Shown: positions 26,087 through 34,683, numbered from the stretch's first letter. The stretch: DNA of 64,000 nt from Luteimicrobium xylanilyticum (GCF_009429125.1 NZ_CP045529.1:3038001-3102000), one strand, 5' to 3'. Notes: generated by a model from the sequence alone, not told the origin. A program made the numbers and translations.

Positions 26087-26124
26087 CGAAGAGGCCCCGC
26101 GGCGACTGCCGCGGGGCCTCTTCG
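26087..26124 (+). terminator. Hairpin terminator after ABC-2 exporter operon
   Basis: A perfect 16-bp stem (CGAAGAGGCCCCGCGG and complement) around a 6-nt loop, 16 nt after the permease stop. The converging MFS gene ends at 26209; between them a short direct repeat GTCACCGTCGGCG occurs at 26170-26182 and 26191-26203. Confidence 0.85.
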
Positions 26125-26208
26125 TCGTCCGACCGCGAACCCGACCCGGTGGCCGTCGGCGCGGCGGGCGTCACCGTCGGCGAACGGGACGTCACCGTCG
26201 GCGGAGGG

Positions 26209-27441
26209 TCAGACCTCGCCGAGGATCTCCTCCGGCGTGCCCTCCTCGACGCGGGCGGCGGCGTTCCACTTCGCCCAGAGGAACCGCTCCCCCATGCCCC
26301 GGGCCATGACGTGCCCGGCGGCGAGGAAGACGACGATCCCGACGACGAGGACGGCGGCACCGACCCAGAACGGGGCGGAGGCGTGGTTCTTCGAGATGAT
26401 GCCGGCGATGACCGGTGCGGGGGCGGCGAAGCCCCAGCGGATCAGGTTGAAGGCGCCGGTGGTGACGCGACGGTCGGGCGAGCCGAGCGCGAGCGACATG
26501 TCGGTGAGGTTCGCGTTCATGATGCCCATGCAGATGCCGGCGAAGACGAGGACGACGACCATCCACGGCGTCGACGGGTGCAGCGCGAAGATGACCACGG
26601 AGACCAGCACGCCGAGGATCGCGACGAAGATCGTCTGGACGGCGCCGATCTTGTGGGCGAGCTTGTGCCCGACGACGAGGATGCCGAACGCGAGCCCCAC
26701 GCCCCAGCCGGTGAACACGAAGCCGAGGGCGATGACGCCGAGGTTCAGGAAGACCGGCGTGTAGCCGAGGACGACGAAGAACACGTAGTTGTACGCGGCG
26801 GTGATGACGCACAGCACGAGGAACGCGGGCTTGCCGTAGAGCTTGAAGATCGAGCCGAGGCGCAGGGGCGCGGGCTTCTCGGCGGGGTCCTTGAGCCGCG
26901 AGGCGGACACGACGAGCGCGATGATCATGAAGAGGCCGCACGCGAGGAACGGGATGCGCCACTTGATCTCGCCGAGCAGGCCGCCCAGCAGCGGGCCGAC
27001 CGCGAAGCCGAGGCCGACGCAGGTCTCGAAGAGCTCGACGACCCAGTTGCGGTCCTGGGCGAGCGACACGAGGAGCACCATCGCGGTCGCGAAGAACATG
27101 GCGTTGCCGAGGCCCCAGAACGCGCGGAGCACGGCGAGCTGGGCGATGTTCTGGCTGAATCCGGCGAGGATCGCGGCGACGCCGACGGTGCTGACGCCGG
27201 TGATGAGGATCTTCTTGTAGCCGAACTTCCCGGTGGCCATGACGGCGGGGATCATGCCGAGCGCCATGAGCGCGATGTAGGCGGTGAAGAGCAGCTCGAT
27301 CTGCCAGGTCGACGCGCCGAGGTCGGCCCCGATGACGGGGAGGATCGGGTCGACGATCGCGATGCCGGCGATCGCGAAGAACGCGGTGAGCGCGGTCGCG
27401 TAGATCGCGGTCTTGTTGGGTTCGTTGCGTGTGGACGCCAC
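26209..27441 (-). CDS. MFS transporter (DHA1-like, 12 helices)
   Basis: 410 residues with hydrophobic segments fitting 12 helices. MFS motif A is weak (MATGKFGYKKILITG), while motif C-like glycines occur in helix 5 (GLGFAVGPLLGGLLG). It resembles multidrug exporters of the ACDE type in Gram-positive bacteria. The start is GTG at 27441 with a GGAG 10 nt upstream. It is divergent from a MarR gene across an intergenic region with repeated CTGTATC motifs, so MarR-controlled efflux is likely. Confidence 0.85.
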   Translation of the reverse strand: MASTRNEPNKTAIYATALTAFFAIAGIAIVDPILPVIGADLGASTWQIELLFTAYIALMALGMIPAVMATGKFGYKKILITGVSTVGVAAILAGFSQNIAQLAVLRAFWGLGNAMFFATAMVLLVSLAQDRNWVVELFETCVGLGFAVGPLLGGLLGEIKWRIPFLACGLFMIIALVVSASRLKDPAEKPAPLRLGSIFKLYGKPAFLVLCVITAAYNYVFFVVLGYTPVFLNLGVIALGFVFTGWGVGLAFGILVVGHKLAHKIGAVQTIFVAILGVLVSVVIFALHPSTPWMVVVLVFAGICMGIMNANLTDMSLALGSPDRRVTTGAFNLIRWGFAAPAPVIAGIISKNHASAPFWVGAAVLVVGIVVFLAAGHVMARGMGERFLWAKWNAAARVEEGTPEEILGEV

Positions 27442-27465
27442 GGGGACGGGACTCCTTGCGATTAG

Positions 27466-27493
27466 CTGTATCTAACAGGTAGTTGCCTGTATC
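27466..27493. promoter_or_regulatory. Divergent promoter/operator region between MFS and marR
   Basis: The 60-bp gap is AT-rich compared with its surroundings. A direct repeat CTGTATC stands at 27466-27472 and 27487-27493 (21 bp apart, two helix turns), and an inverted repeat ACAGG...CCTGT spans 27475-27490. TATCAT (27490-27495) and, on the other strand, TAGATA could serve as -10 elements. A MarR dimer binding here would control both genes. Confidence 0.5.
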
Positions 27494-27501
27494 ATACACC
27501 T

Positions 27502-28029
27502 ATGCGGATCGAGGACACCAGGGCCACCGACGGCACCCCACTCAACAGCTCCCCCGGCACCACCGGCGACGACGCAGCCGCGACCGTCCTCGCCCGGATC
27601 GAGTTCCAGGTCGCCCAGCTCCTGCGCCGGGCCGACCGCTCCGTCAGTCGCGGCTCGAAGCGCCCCGGCACCGGCGTCATGGACCGGGCCGCGTACCTCC
27701 TGCTCCACCGCCTGGTCGGCGAGGGAGCCGAGAACGTCAACGTGCTCGCGGACCGGCTCGGGCTCGACGCGTCGACCGTGACCCGGCAGGTCGCAGTGCT
27801 CGAGAAGGCGGGCCACGTGCGGCGGACACGTGACCCGCACGACGGGCGGGCCGTGCTCGTCGAACCCACCGACGAGGGCGTCGAGGCGCTCGCCGAGAAC
27901 CGGGCGGAACGCCAGGAGCTGTACGGCGAAGTGCTGGGTGACTGGTCGCGGCTCGACCGGGCGCTCCTCGCCGAGCTGCTCGCACGCCTCAACTCCTCGC
28001 TCACCGAGTACCGGAAGCAGAGCGAGTGA
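27502..28029 (+). CDS. MarR-family transcriptional regulator
   Basis: 175 residues. After an N-terminal disordered extension of about 35 residues, the MarR winged helix carries the recognition segment NVLADRLGLDASTVTRQVAVLEKAG and the wing DPHDGRAVLVEPTDEG. The N-terminus begins only about 10 nt after possible -10 sequences, so the mRNA may be leaderless. It is divergent from an MFS exporter that it probably represses. Its 3' end overlaps the remnant chelatase gene on the other strand by 29 bp. Confidence 0.87.
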   Translation: MRIEDTRATDGTPLNSSPGTTGDDAAATVLARIEFQVAQLLRRADRSVSRGSKRPGTGVMDRAAYLLLHRLVGEGAENVNVLADRLGLDASTVTRQVAVLEKAGHVRRTRDPHDGRAVLVEPTDEGVEALAENRAERQELYGEVLGDWSRLDRALLAELLARLNSSLTEYRKQSE

Positions 28030-28381
28030 CGACCTCCCGCAGCCACGCGCCGTGCTGCGGACGCCCGACGGTCTCGACCCGGACGTGCGCGACCCCGAGC
28101 AGCCGCCGCAAGGACTGCTCGGCCTGGCGCCGCGCGTCGTCGGAGCCGGGCCGCGCACGAACGTCCCTCCGGACCGCAGCCCGGTCCACCCCCCCACCGT
28201 TCTCGGCCACGTTCGCTCGACCGTCGGTCAGCACGACCACGTCGACGGCGTCCCGCTCGTAGTCGCGCGCCAGGCGCGTGACCAGGCTGAACGCCGAGGC
28301 CAACGGGGTCCCCCCGCCCGTGGGCAGCGCGCGGAGAACGTGCTGCACCCGCGTCAGGCTGCGCGGGGCGGAGCTCGTCAC
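28001..28381 (-). pseudogene. C-terminal VWA fragment of a ChlD/BchD-type magnesium (cobalt) chelatase subunit
   Basis: 126 residues match the end of a von Willebrand factor A domain of chelatase subunit D: LPTGGGTPLASAF followed by VVVLTDGRAN and a C-terminal helix region. The MIDAS-bearing N-terminal half of the domain and the whole AAA+/linker part are missing. The reading frame differs from that of the CobN fragment immediately upstream, into which it runs without a gap. Most likely one deletion joined the middle of cobN to the end of this gene; translation would require restart at a GTG at 28381. Confidence 0.75.
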
Positions 28382-29960
28382 GCAGCCAGGTGTAGAACGC
28401 CGTGAAGCTGTGGCTGGGCGTCGCGTCGGGGCGGAACAGCAGCGCCATCGGGTCGGCGTCGTCCCCGAACGACGGCTGGACGAGGACGTGGACGTGACCG
28501 AACCGTGCGCCGTGGACGAGCAGGGAGCGCCCGTCGGTGTCGATGTCGCCGGGCGGCGGGCCCCACGCCCGGCTCACCCGGCGTGTGGCGTCCGCGTCGC
28601 GCCGCACGTAGGCGCCGGTGTCGTACCGGGCGGCCACGCGCGCCCCGGACCGTGCGCCGCCTCCGCCCGCGGACAGGACGGCGTCGAGCAGCGCGTCGGG
28701 GTCGGCGGGCACCTCGACCTCGTACCCGGCGTCCGCGAGGCGGCGCAGCACGGCGTGCAGCGATGCCCAGACGTCCAGGTGGGCAGCGGTCCCGACCGCG
28801 CCCGTGGCCGGCGGGAAGCCGAACACGACGAACGCCAGCGTCCGCTCCGGACGGGGCGTCCTGCGCAGGCGCACGGTCGCGGCAGCAAGAGCCGCGACGC
28901 GCCTGACGTTCTCCGGCACGGGCACGAACGCGTCGCTCTCCGCGTCGCGACCCGCGATGACCACAGGCGCCGACGCGCCCTCGAGCTCGGGTACGGCGAC
29001 CTGCATCGCGGTCTGCGTCGGGGTCAGCCCCACGCCGGACGCCACCCACTGCTGGACCGTCTGCGTGTACAGGGGCACCGCGCCGAGGTGGGGCACGTCG
29101 GCACGGGTCAGCCGTGCGACGTCCCCGTCGGTGTCCGGCCGCCCGTGCGAGCCGGAGAGGGTGAAACCCGTGGCGTTGAGCACGACGTCGGCCGGCGGAA
29201 GATCGTGGACGTCGTCGAACGTGCCGAGGCTTCCGAAGACCGCGAGCCCCCGGGACTCGAGCTCGGCGACGAGGGCACGTAGATGCGCGTCGCTGCCGCC
29301 GGTCACCTGGGCCGGGAAGCAGACGAGCAGCACACGTCCCGCGTCGTCGTCGGGACCCGGTAGGCCGAGCTCGCCGCGTCGGGTCAGGTAGGCGTCCCAG
29401 TCCTCGACGACCCCGGTCCGGGGGTGCCAGTACCCGGTGTGCGGCACGGCGACGGGTGTTCCCGGGTCGTGCGGCAGCGCGGCGGGCCGTACAGCGTGGA
29501 CGAGGAGGCGGAGCGCGAGAGTCGCGTTCTCCACGCTCGCCTCCGCCAGCGCGGTCCGCACCCTGGCCAGCACCTCGGGGGCGTCCGGCCCCTCGCTCTC
29601 CGCCGCGGGCACGAGCCAACCGATGCCACGCAGCTCCGCCGCGTTGGGCAGCACGGGCACGAACGCTGCCGGGCGCCGGGCGAGGACCTCGTCGCGCACG
29701 AGGGCGGCCTCGGCCGAGCCGTGGACGCCGTTGACCAGGACGACGTCCTGACCGGCCAGCGCCTCCCGGAGCCTGTCGGACGCCCCGGTCTCCTCGAGCG
29801 CGTCGCGGGCGAACGTGGCCCGTTCGACCACGCCGGGGAGCTCGGCGGCGACCTGCTCGAACGCGAGCCTGAGCGGGCGCGCGGAGTGCCCCTCGAACCC
29901 GACGGTCAGGATCCGCACCCGCGCGTCGGACCGGTCGGTCACGTCGTCGACGCCCCTCAC
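28380..29960 (-). pseudogene. N-terminal half of a CobN/ChlH-type chelatase large subunit, truncated
   Basis: 527 codons match the N-terminal portion of CobN-like chelatases (typical length 1200-1400): segments such as VVLNATGFTLSGS, LGAVPLYTQTVQQW and, at the break, PSHSFTAFYTWLRDEL. Directly after this, where the catalytic region (HGTHG-type) should follow, homology stops; the frame stays open but meaningless past the marR gene, while the neighbouring frame becomes the end of a ChlD-type gene. The GTG start lies 2 nt after the stop of the substrate-binding protein, so it was the fourth gene of the importer operon. A functional truncated protein is unlikely but not excluded. Confidence 0.75.
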
Positions 29961-29962
29961 GA

Positions 29963-30967
29963 TCAGCCCAGCTCCGGGTGGATCCAGGCCCGGACCGCGG
30001 CGGTCCCCGAGACCACCTCACGGCCGGCGAGGCCGTACACGTCGCGCGCGGCGAAGAGCTTCACGTGGCCGTTCTCGACGGCGGGCAGCGCCTTGACCGC
30101 GGGGTTCGACAACATCGAGTCGAACGACGACCGGCCCTTCCCGAGCACGTCGACGAGCATGATGTAGTCGGGGGCCGCCTTGACGATCAGCTCGGGGTTC
30201 ACGGGCCGGGTCGCGTGGACCCCGGCCGCGTCGGCAGCGTTGACACCCCCGGCGAGGGTGACGAGCTGTGAGGTGATCACGCTGCTCGCGTTGACGAACG
30301 GCGTCCCTGCCTGGTTGCTCAGCACGAGGACCTTCGGGCGGGTGCTGACGGACGCCGTCGCCGTCTTCGCCGACGCGACGCCGCTCGTGATGGTCGAGAC
30401 GAGCTTCGTGGCGGCGTCGGGCGAGCCGAGCGCCTTGCCGAGCAGCGTGAGGTTCGTGGTGATCGCGTCCGCGGTCGACCAGCCGTTGGTGAACGTCAGC
30501 ACCGGGATCCCGGCGTTCGTGAGCTGCGACGAGGCGTCCTTCTCGCCGGTGTGGCGGGCCGTCACGACCACGAGGTCCGGCTTCCACGACAGGATCTGCT
30601 CGACGTCCGGCGAGGTGTCGTCGGAGATCGTGTGCTCGACCTTGGCGTAGGTGTCCGGGTCGGGCACGAGCGTGCTGTTGGTCGCACCGGAGGGCACGGC
30701 CACCACGCGGTCGGCGGCGCCGAGCTCAGCGACGGCGACCGCGGCGTCCGGCGACAGCACCGCGATCCGTGTCGGCGCGTGGTCGAGGTGCACAGGGGCG
30801 GCACCCGGGACGGTGACGGTCACGGGGAAGCCGGCGGTCGCGGCGCTCGTGGTGGCAGCGCCCGCGGGCGGGGCGGTCGACGCACCGCTGGAGCCGCTGC
30901 ATCCGGCGAGGGCGAAGGTGAGGGCGGCGGCCGCTGCGAGCGTGGAGGTGAGGCGGAGGGGGTTCAT
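29963..30967 (-). CDS. ABC importer substrate-binding lipoprotein (FepB/BtuF/HmuT class)
   Basis: 334 residues. A lipoprotein signal peptide ends in the lipobox LAGC (Cys at about residue 22), followed by a Ser/Ala/Thr-rich linker and a helical-backbone cluster A-III binding domain: IAVLSPDAAVAVAELGAADRVVAVP, then SPDVEQILSWKPDLVVVT. Such proteins bind haem, siderophores or cobalamin outside the membrane. It overlaps the ATPase gene (ATGA) in the FecCD operon. Proximity to a chelatase remnant hints at a tetrapyrrole or metal substrate. Confidence 0.87.
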   Translation of the reverse strand: MNPLRLTSTLAAAAALTFALAGCSGSSGASTAPPAGAATTSAATAGFPVTVTVPGAAPVHLDHAPTRIAVLSPDAAVAVAELGAADRVVAVPSGATNSTLVPDPDTYAKVEHTISDDTSPDVEQILSWKPDLVVVTARHTGEKDASSQLTNAGIPVLTFTNGWSTADAITTNLTLLGKALGSPDAATKLVSTITSGVASAKTATASVSTRPKVLVLSNQAGTPFVNASSVITSQLVTLAGGVNAADAAGVHATRPVNPELIVKAAPDYIMLVDVLGKGRSSFDSMLSNPAVKALPAVENGHVKLFAARDVYGLAGREVVSGTAAVRAWIHPELG

Positions 30968-31827
30968 CTGGGACGGGATCCTTCGTCGTCGTGCTGGTGG
31001 CTTGGTGAGGACGGACCGGCGGGTCGGGCCGGGTCCGCGGACGTCTCCGCGAGGAGGTCGAGCAGGAGGACGTGGGGCGCGTGGAGCGCGGGCTCGTGGC
31101 GCACGAGGGCGCGGACCCCGTAGACGCGCGCGATCACGTCGGGGGTGAGGACCTCGCTGACCGCACCCAGGGCGGCGAGCCGTCCACGGTCGAGGATCGC
31201 GATCCGGTCGCACCACCGCGCGGCCTGGTCGAGGTCGTGCAGCACGACGACGACCGCGGTCCCCCCGTCCGCCAGGTTCCGGACCAGCCTCAGCACCCGG
31301 AGCTGATGGCTCACGTCGAGGGCTGCCGTCGGCTCGTCGAGCAGGAGCGTGCGGGCCTGCTGCGCGAGAGCGCGGGCGAGGTGCACGAGCTGCCGTTCAC
31401 CGCCCGACAGCCGGGCCACCGAACGCCGCGCGAGCGGTTCGAGCCCGACGGTCCGTAGCGCCGCGAGGGCGACGTCGTCGTCGGCCTCGGTGGCACGCGC
31501 GAGGCGCCGACGGTGCGCGTATCGCCCCAGCAGCACGACGTCGAGGACGGGGAGGTCCGCGGGGACGACCGTGTCCTGCGGGACGACGGCGACCCGGCGT
31601 GCGACCTCTCGTACGGGCAGTCCGGCGAGGTCGTCGCCGTCGACGAGCACGTGGCCGGCGCTGGTGGGGACGGCTCCGGAGAGGGCCCGGAGCAGGGTGC
31701 TCTTGCCGGCACCGTTCGGTCCGACGAGGCCGAGCACCTCGCCGTGCGCGGCCACGAGATCCACGTCCTGCACGACGTCGCGTCCAGCGAGGGCGACGGT
31801 CACGCCCCGGGCCTCGATCGCGCTCAT
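30964..31827 (-). CDS. ABC importer ATP-binding protein (HmuV/FecE class)
   Basis: 287 residues. Walker A GPNGAGKST, signature LSGGERQLVHLARAL and Walker B LLLDEPTAALD are all present, with the D-loop and switch His (VVVLHDLDQAARWCD). The C-terminal tail is poorly conserved. It powers the FecCD-type permease encoded just upstream; the genes overlap by 4 bp on both sides, so subunit synthesis is coupled. Confidence 0.9.
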   Translation of the reverse strand: MSAIEARGVTVALAGRDVVQDVDLVAAHGEVLGLVGPNGAGKSTLLRALSGAVPTSAGHVLVDGDDLAGLPVREVARRVAVVPQDTVVPADLPVLDVVLLGRYAHRRRLARATEADDDVALAALRTVGLEPLARRSVARLSGGERQLVHLARALAQQARTLLLDEPTAALDVSHQLRVLRLVRNLADGGTAVVVVLHDLDQAARWCDRIAILDRGRLAALGAVSEVLTPDVIARVYGVRALVRHEPALHAPHVLLLDLLAETSADPARPAGPSSPSHQHDDEGSRPR

Positions 31828-32996
31828 GCCCCCGCCCCTGCGCGACGGATCCGTAGCACGAGAACGAGGAACACCGGCGAGCCGACGAGCGCGGTGACGA
31901 CGCCCGTCTGCCAGGCCACGGGTTCGATCACGACACGTGCCACGGTGTCGGCGAGCACGAGGAAGCCGGCTCCGACGAGAGCGGACAGGGGAAGCAGCAG
32001 CCGGTGGTCGGCGCCGACGACCGCACGCACGACGTGCGGGACGACGAGTCCCACGAACCCGATCACGCCGGTGACCGCGACGATGCTGCCCACGAGGATC
32101 GCGGTCACGACGAGCAGGACGGTGCGGACACGACTCACGTCCATACCCACGGAGCGGGCCTGGTCGTCGCCGAGGAGCAGAGCGTTGAGCTCGCGGGCTC
32201 CGAGCAGCACGAACGACGTGCAGACCAGGACCGGCGCGACGACCGAGCGCACGTCCGACCAGTCCGCCGACCCGAGGTCGCCCTGCAGCCAGAACACGGC
32301 GCTGCGCACGGTCTGCGAGTCGGCCGCGTTGGAGATGATCGCCCCGATCACGGCCCCGAGGAACGCGTTGAGCGCGATCCCGACGAGCAGCAGGGTGACG
32401 GGGCTGCGGTCACGGGCGAGCAGCCCGACGACCTGCACCGCGGCCATCGCAGCGAGGGCGCCCAGGAACGCGGCCGCGGGGAGCGTCCACGTGCCGAGCG
32501 CGTCGACCCCCGTCGCGAGGACGACGACGGCGCCGACCGCCGCGCCGCTCGAGACCCCGGTCACCCCGGGGTCCGCGAGGGGGTTGCGGAAGAACGCCTG
32601 CATGCTGCAGCCGGCCACCGCGAGCCCGGCGCCGGCGAGGAGCGCGAGCAGCACGCGCGGGAGCCGGATGTCACGGACGACGAGCGTGTCGCTCGCCGAC
32701 ACGTCGAGGTGGTGGAGTCCCAGGCTGCCGAGGAGCACCCGGCACGTCTCGGTGAACGGGATCCGGACCGGGCCCAGCGACAGTGCCACGACGCAGACGA
32801 CCACGACGAGGACCGCGACCCCGATCAGCAGCGCTGCGGCGGGCGGCCGCCGCGGTCCCGTCGACACGGGCTCCGCAGCGTTCCCCCGGTCGGTCGGCGC
32901 GTTCGCCGCCGGGACGCCGGCGCCCGCCGCCACGCGTGCCGGACGCGCGAGGGCCCCGGGGGCGGATGCCCGGGCAGCCGGGACGTGGCCAGGCAT
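31824..32996 (-). CDS. FecCD-family ABC importer permease
   Basis: 390 residues from the chosen ATG. A Pro/Ala-rich cytoplasmic N-terminus of about 50 residues leads to ten transmembrane helices of the FecCD/BtuC fold (for example PLADPGVTGVSSGAAVGAVV and the coupling-region segment WLQGDLGS). It imports iron-siderophore, haem or cobalamin-type substrates. The ATG at 32996 has a GGAGGAG site at 7 nt spacing; an in-frame ATG at 33026 lies 6 nt after the -10 element and could start a leaderless message. First gene of the operon importer permease / ATPase / binding protein / chelatase remnant. Confidence 0.88.
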   Translation of the reverse strand: MPGHVPAARASAPGALARPARVAAGAGVPAANAPTDRGNAAEPVSTGPRRPPAAALLIGVAVLVVVVCVVALSLGPVRIPFTETCRVLLGSLGLHHLDVSASDTLVVRDIRLPRVLLALLAGAGLAVAGCSMQAFFRNPLADPGVTGVSSGAAVGAVVVLATGVDALGTWTLPAAAFLGALAAMAAVQVVGLLARDRSPVTLLLVGIALNAFLGAVIGAIISNAADSQTVRSAVFWLQGDLGSADWSDVRSVVAPVLVCTSFVLLGARELNALLLGDDQARSVGMDVSRVRTVLLVVTAILVGSIVAVTGVIGFVGLVVPHVVRAVVGADHRLLLPLSALVGAGFLVLADTVARVVIEPVAWQTGVVTALVGSPVFLVLVLRIRRAGAGA

Positions 32997-33032
32997 CACG
33001 ATGCTCCTCCGTACGGATGGGGACATCGCGGA

Positions 33033-33062
33033 ACACTAGATGAGAATGAATCTCAGTGTCAA
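33033..33062 (-). promoter_or_regulatory. Near-consensus promoter with metal-regulator-like operator for the FecCD operon
   Basis: On the minus strand, TTGACA (33057-33062) and TAGTGT (33033-33038) form -35 and -10 boxes with 18 bp between them. The spacer holds the palindrome TGAGA-N5-TCTCA (33041-33055, plus-strand TGAGAATGAATCTCA). It resembles 7-1-7 Fur/Zur-family boxes as I recall them. A bound repressor would block RNA polymerase. Such an AT-rich, consensus promoter is rare in this GC-rich window. The -35 overlaps the stop codon of the upstream hydrolase gene. Confidence 0.65.
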
Positions 33063-34147
33063 TTAGGCGGGGACGAGCCGGGCGGGATCGGCGGGCCGGC
33101 CGTGCTCGGTGCGACCGGCCCCGTGTCCGCGTAGGCGTCCGCCCACCGCCCGAGCACCCGGTACGCGTGCGCACGCACCTCGGGAGCCGACAGGACGACG
33201 TCGTGCAGGGCTCCCTCGATCCGCGCGAGAGTGACGTGCGAGCCGAGCTGCACGGAGCGGAGGGCGATCTGGCGCACGTCGAGCGCCGTGTCGGCCGACC
33301 GCATCGCCTCCGACCACACCGGCTGCAGCGCCGAACGTGCCGAGAGCAGCACGAGCACGGGGAGGTCGAGCCCGAGGCCGCGGGCGACGTCGGCCTGCGC
33401 GCGGAAGACGGCGTCCAGCCAGGCGGGGTGCAGCGCGAACCCGTGCTCGGGGCGCCACGTGGCGTCGTAGTCCCACTCCCCCTCGAACCGGGACGACACC
33501 GAGCGCGTGTAGAAGCCGAGGTCGACCGTGACCATGCGTCCGCGCGGCTGCAACCGTGAGTGGAGACCCAGCGCGGGCGCCACGACGGCGCGCCCCGTCG
33601 CGCCCGCCTGGAACTCGAGCCACGGGCTGTTGAGGACGAGGGCCGTCGCTCGACCGGGAAACGCCGCCGCCCACAGGCTCAGCGTCAGCCCGCCCGTCGA
33701 GTGCCCGACGAGGACGAGCGGACGGTCCTCGCGTGAGCGCTCCCTGGGCAGGATCCCGTGACCCATGACCGCGAGCGCCTCCTCGATGTCGCGGAAGTAG
33801 TGCCGCAGGTCGGTCGTGAAGCCGGGGGTCTGGCCGGGGCGCAGGCTGCGGCCGTACTTGTGCAGGTCGAGCGCGTGGAAGCGGGCGCCGCGATCGTGCC
33901 AGAACCGGGCGTGCTCGGTCTGGAAGAAGTAGTCGGACCAGCCGTGCACGTACAGCACGTCGGCTTCGTGCGCCGGTGCGTCGGAACCTGGTGACGGTGT
34001 GCCGGCGCCAGGTTCCGACAGCTCGGGGGCGTAGCGGACGAGGGTCGCGACGAGCTCGCCCTCGCCGTCCTCTCCGAGCGGCAGCGTGCGCTGCTCGAAG
34101 CCGGCCCCGAGGACGTCCGGCCGCCAGCCCTCCCCCGCCTCGTCCAT
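33059..34147 (-). CDS. Alpha/beta hydrolase, monoacylglycerol-lipase-like
   Basis: 362 residues. Oxyanion region VLYVHGWSDYFFQ, nucleophile elbow VGHSTGG, and a C-terminal His near EGALHDVVLS fit serine hydrolases of the monoacylglycerol lipase (Hydrolase_4) class; cytosolic, substrate unknown. Residues about 43-56 (LSEPGAGTPSPGSDAP) are encoded by a 40-bp palindromic element inserted in frame (33980-34019), just before the first strand of the fold. Upstream lies gene debris; downstream the FecCD promoter overlaps its stop. Confidence 0.82.
   Translation of the reverse strand: MDEAGEGWRPDVLGAGFEQRTLPLGEDGEGELVATLVRYAPELSEPGAGTPSPGSDAPAHEADVLYVHGWSDYFFQTEHARFWHDRGARFHALDLHKYGRSLRPGQTPGFTTDLRHYFRDIEEALAVMGHGILPRERSREDRPLVLVGHSTGGLTLSLWAAAFPGRATALVLNSPWLEFQAGATGRAVVAPALGLHSRLQPRGRMVTVDLGFYTRSVSSRFEGEWDYDATWRPEHGFALHPAWLDAVFRAQADVARGLGLDLPVLVLLSARSALQPVWSEAMRSADTALDVRQIALRSVQLGSHVTLARIEGALHDVVLSAPEVRAHAYRVLGRWADAYADTGPVAPSTAGPPIPPGSSPPN
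33980..34019. repeat. 40-bp palindromic element inside a coding gene
   Basis: GTCGGAACCTGG (33980-33991) and its perfect complement (34008-34019) flank a 16-nt spacer; the whole is 40 bp with GTC...GAC ends, like the intergenic elements at 22332 and 46701. It lies in frame in the alpha/beta hydrolase gene and encodes a low-complexity Pro/Gly/Ser segment. Confidence 0.65.
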
Positions 34148-34186
34148 CTCGCCACGGTAGGCGCGTGCCGGACGACGCGCGACGCG

Positions 34187-34415
34187 TCAGGCCGGGTAGT
34201 CGCCCGCCGCGAGGTCCTCGAGGAGGCTCGGGTGCGTGGGCTCCCAGCCGAAGCGCTCGCGGGTGAGCGCGCTCGACGACGGCTGGTCGAGCCCGAAGAT
34301 CGTCCCGAGGAAGCCGAAGCTCTCCGCGGGCACGGGCTCCACGGGCACGTCGAGCGCCTCGCCGACGGCCGTGGCGATGGCGAGCATCGAGTCGCCCTCG
34401 TCGGCGACGGCGCCC
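34187..34415 (-). pseudogene. C-terminal fragment of an NAD-dependent epimerase/SDR gene
   Basis: About 75 codons match the C-terminus of extended SDR proteins: VADEGDSMLAIATAVGEAL, then SSSALTRERFGWEPTHPSLLEDL and the stop. The NAD-binding Rossmann half and catalytic residues are absent; the homology breaks at about 34415-34437. It lies next to another fragment on the opposite strand, so this 530-bp stretch is a graveyard produced by one or more deletions. Confidence 0.7.
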
Positions 34416-34465
34416 GGCTCGGCCTGCGATGCCCTCGGCGACACGGGTGCGCGGCCGAGCTCGGG

Positions 34466-34585
34466 ATGCTCACGTTCAAGGAGGCGTACGCGACCTGGGT
34501 CGCCGCGGACGACGAGCAGGACTTCGCCGTCCTCGCGACGACGGCGCTCGCGGGGCTGCGTGAGGCCGCGCTGCGCCTCGGCTGA
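34466..34585 (+). pseudogene. Short C-terminal fragment, possibly of a TetR-type regulator
   Basis: 39 codons read MLTFKEAYATWVAADDEQ followed by DFAVLATTALAGLREAALRLG and a stop, with codon usage and amphipathic helices of a real protein C-terminus. It looks like the last two helices of a TetR-family ligand domain, but the match is from memory and weak. No upstream continuation exists, as the sequence before 34450 belongs to the SDR fragment on the other strand. A TetR gene beside an SDR gene would be a common pair, now mostly deleted. Confidence 0.4.
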
Positions 34586-34683
34586 GCGGCGCACCACCGG
34601 CTCGCCGACGGACGACCGCACCCCTCGAACGGTGCGTCCTACCCGTCCGGAGCACAATGGGGTTGCCGACGAAAGGATGTCCC

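Noticed and set aside
27492-28379. Reading the CobN-like frame through to 27492 as one 822-residue protein
   Set aside because: After codon 527 the sequence is Arg/Pro/Ala-rich with no CobN features, and runs antisense through the marR gene.
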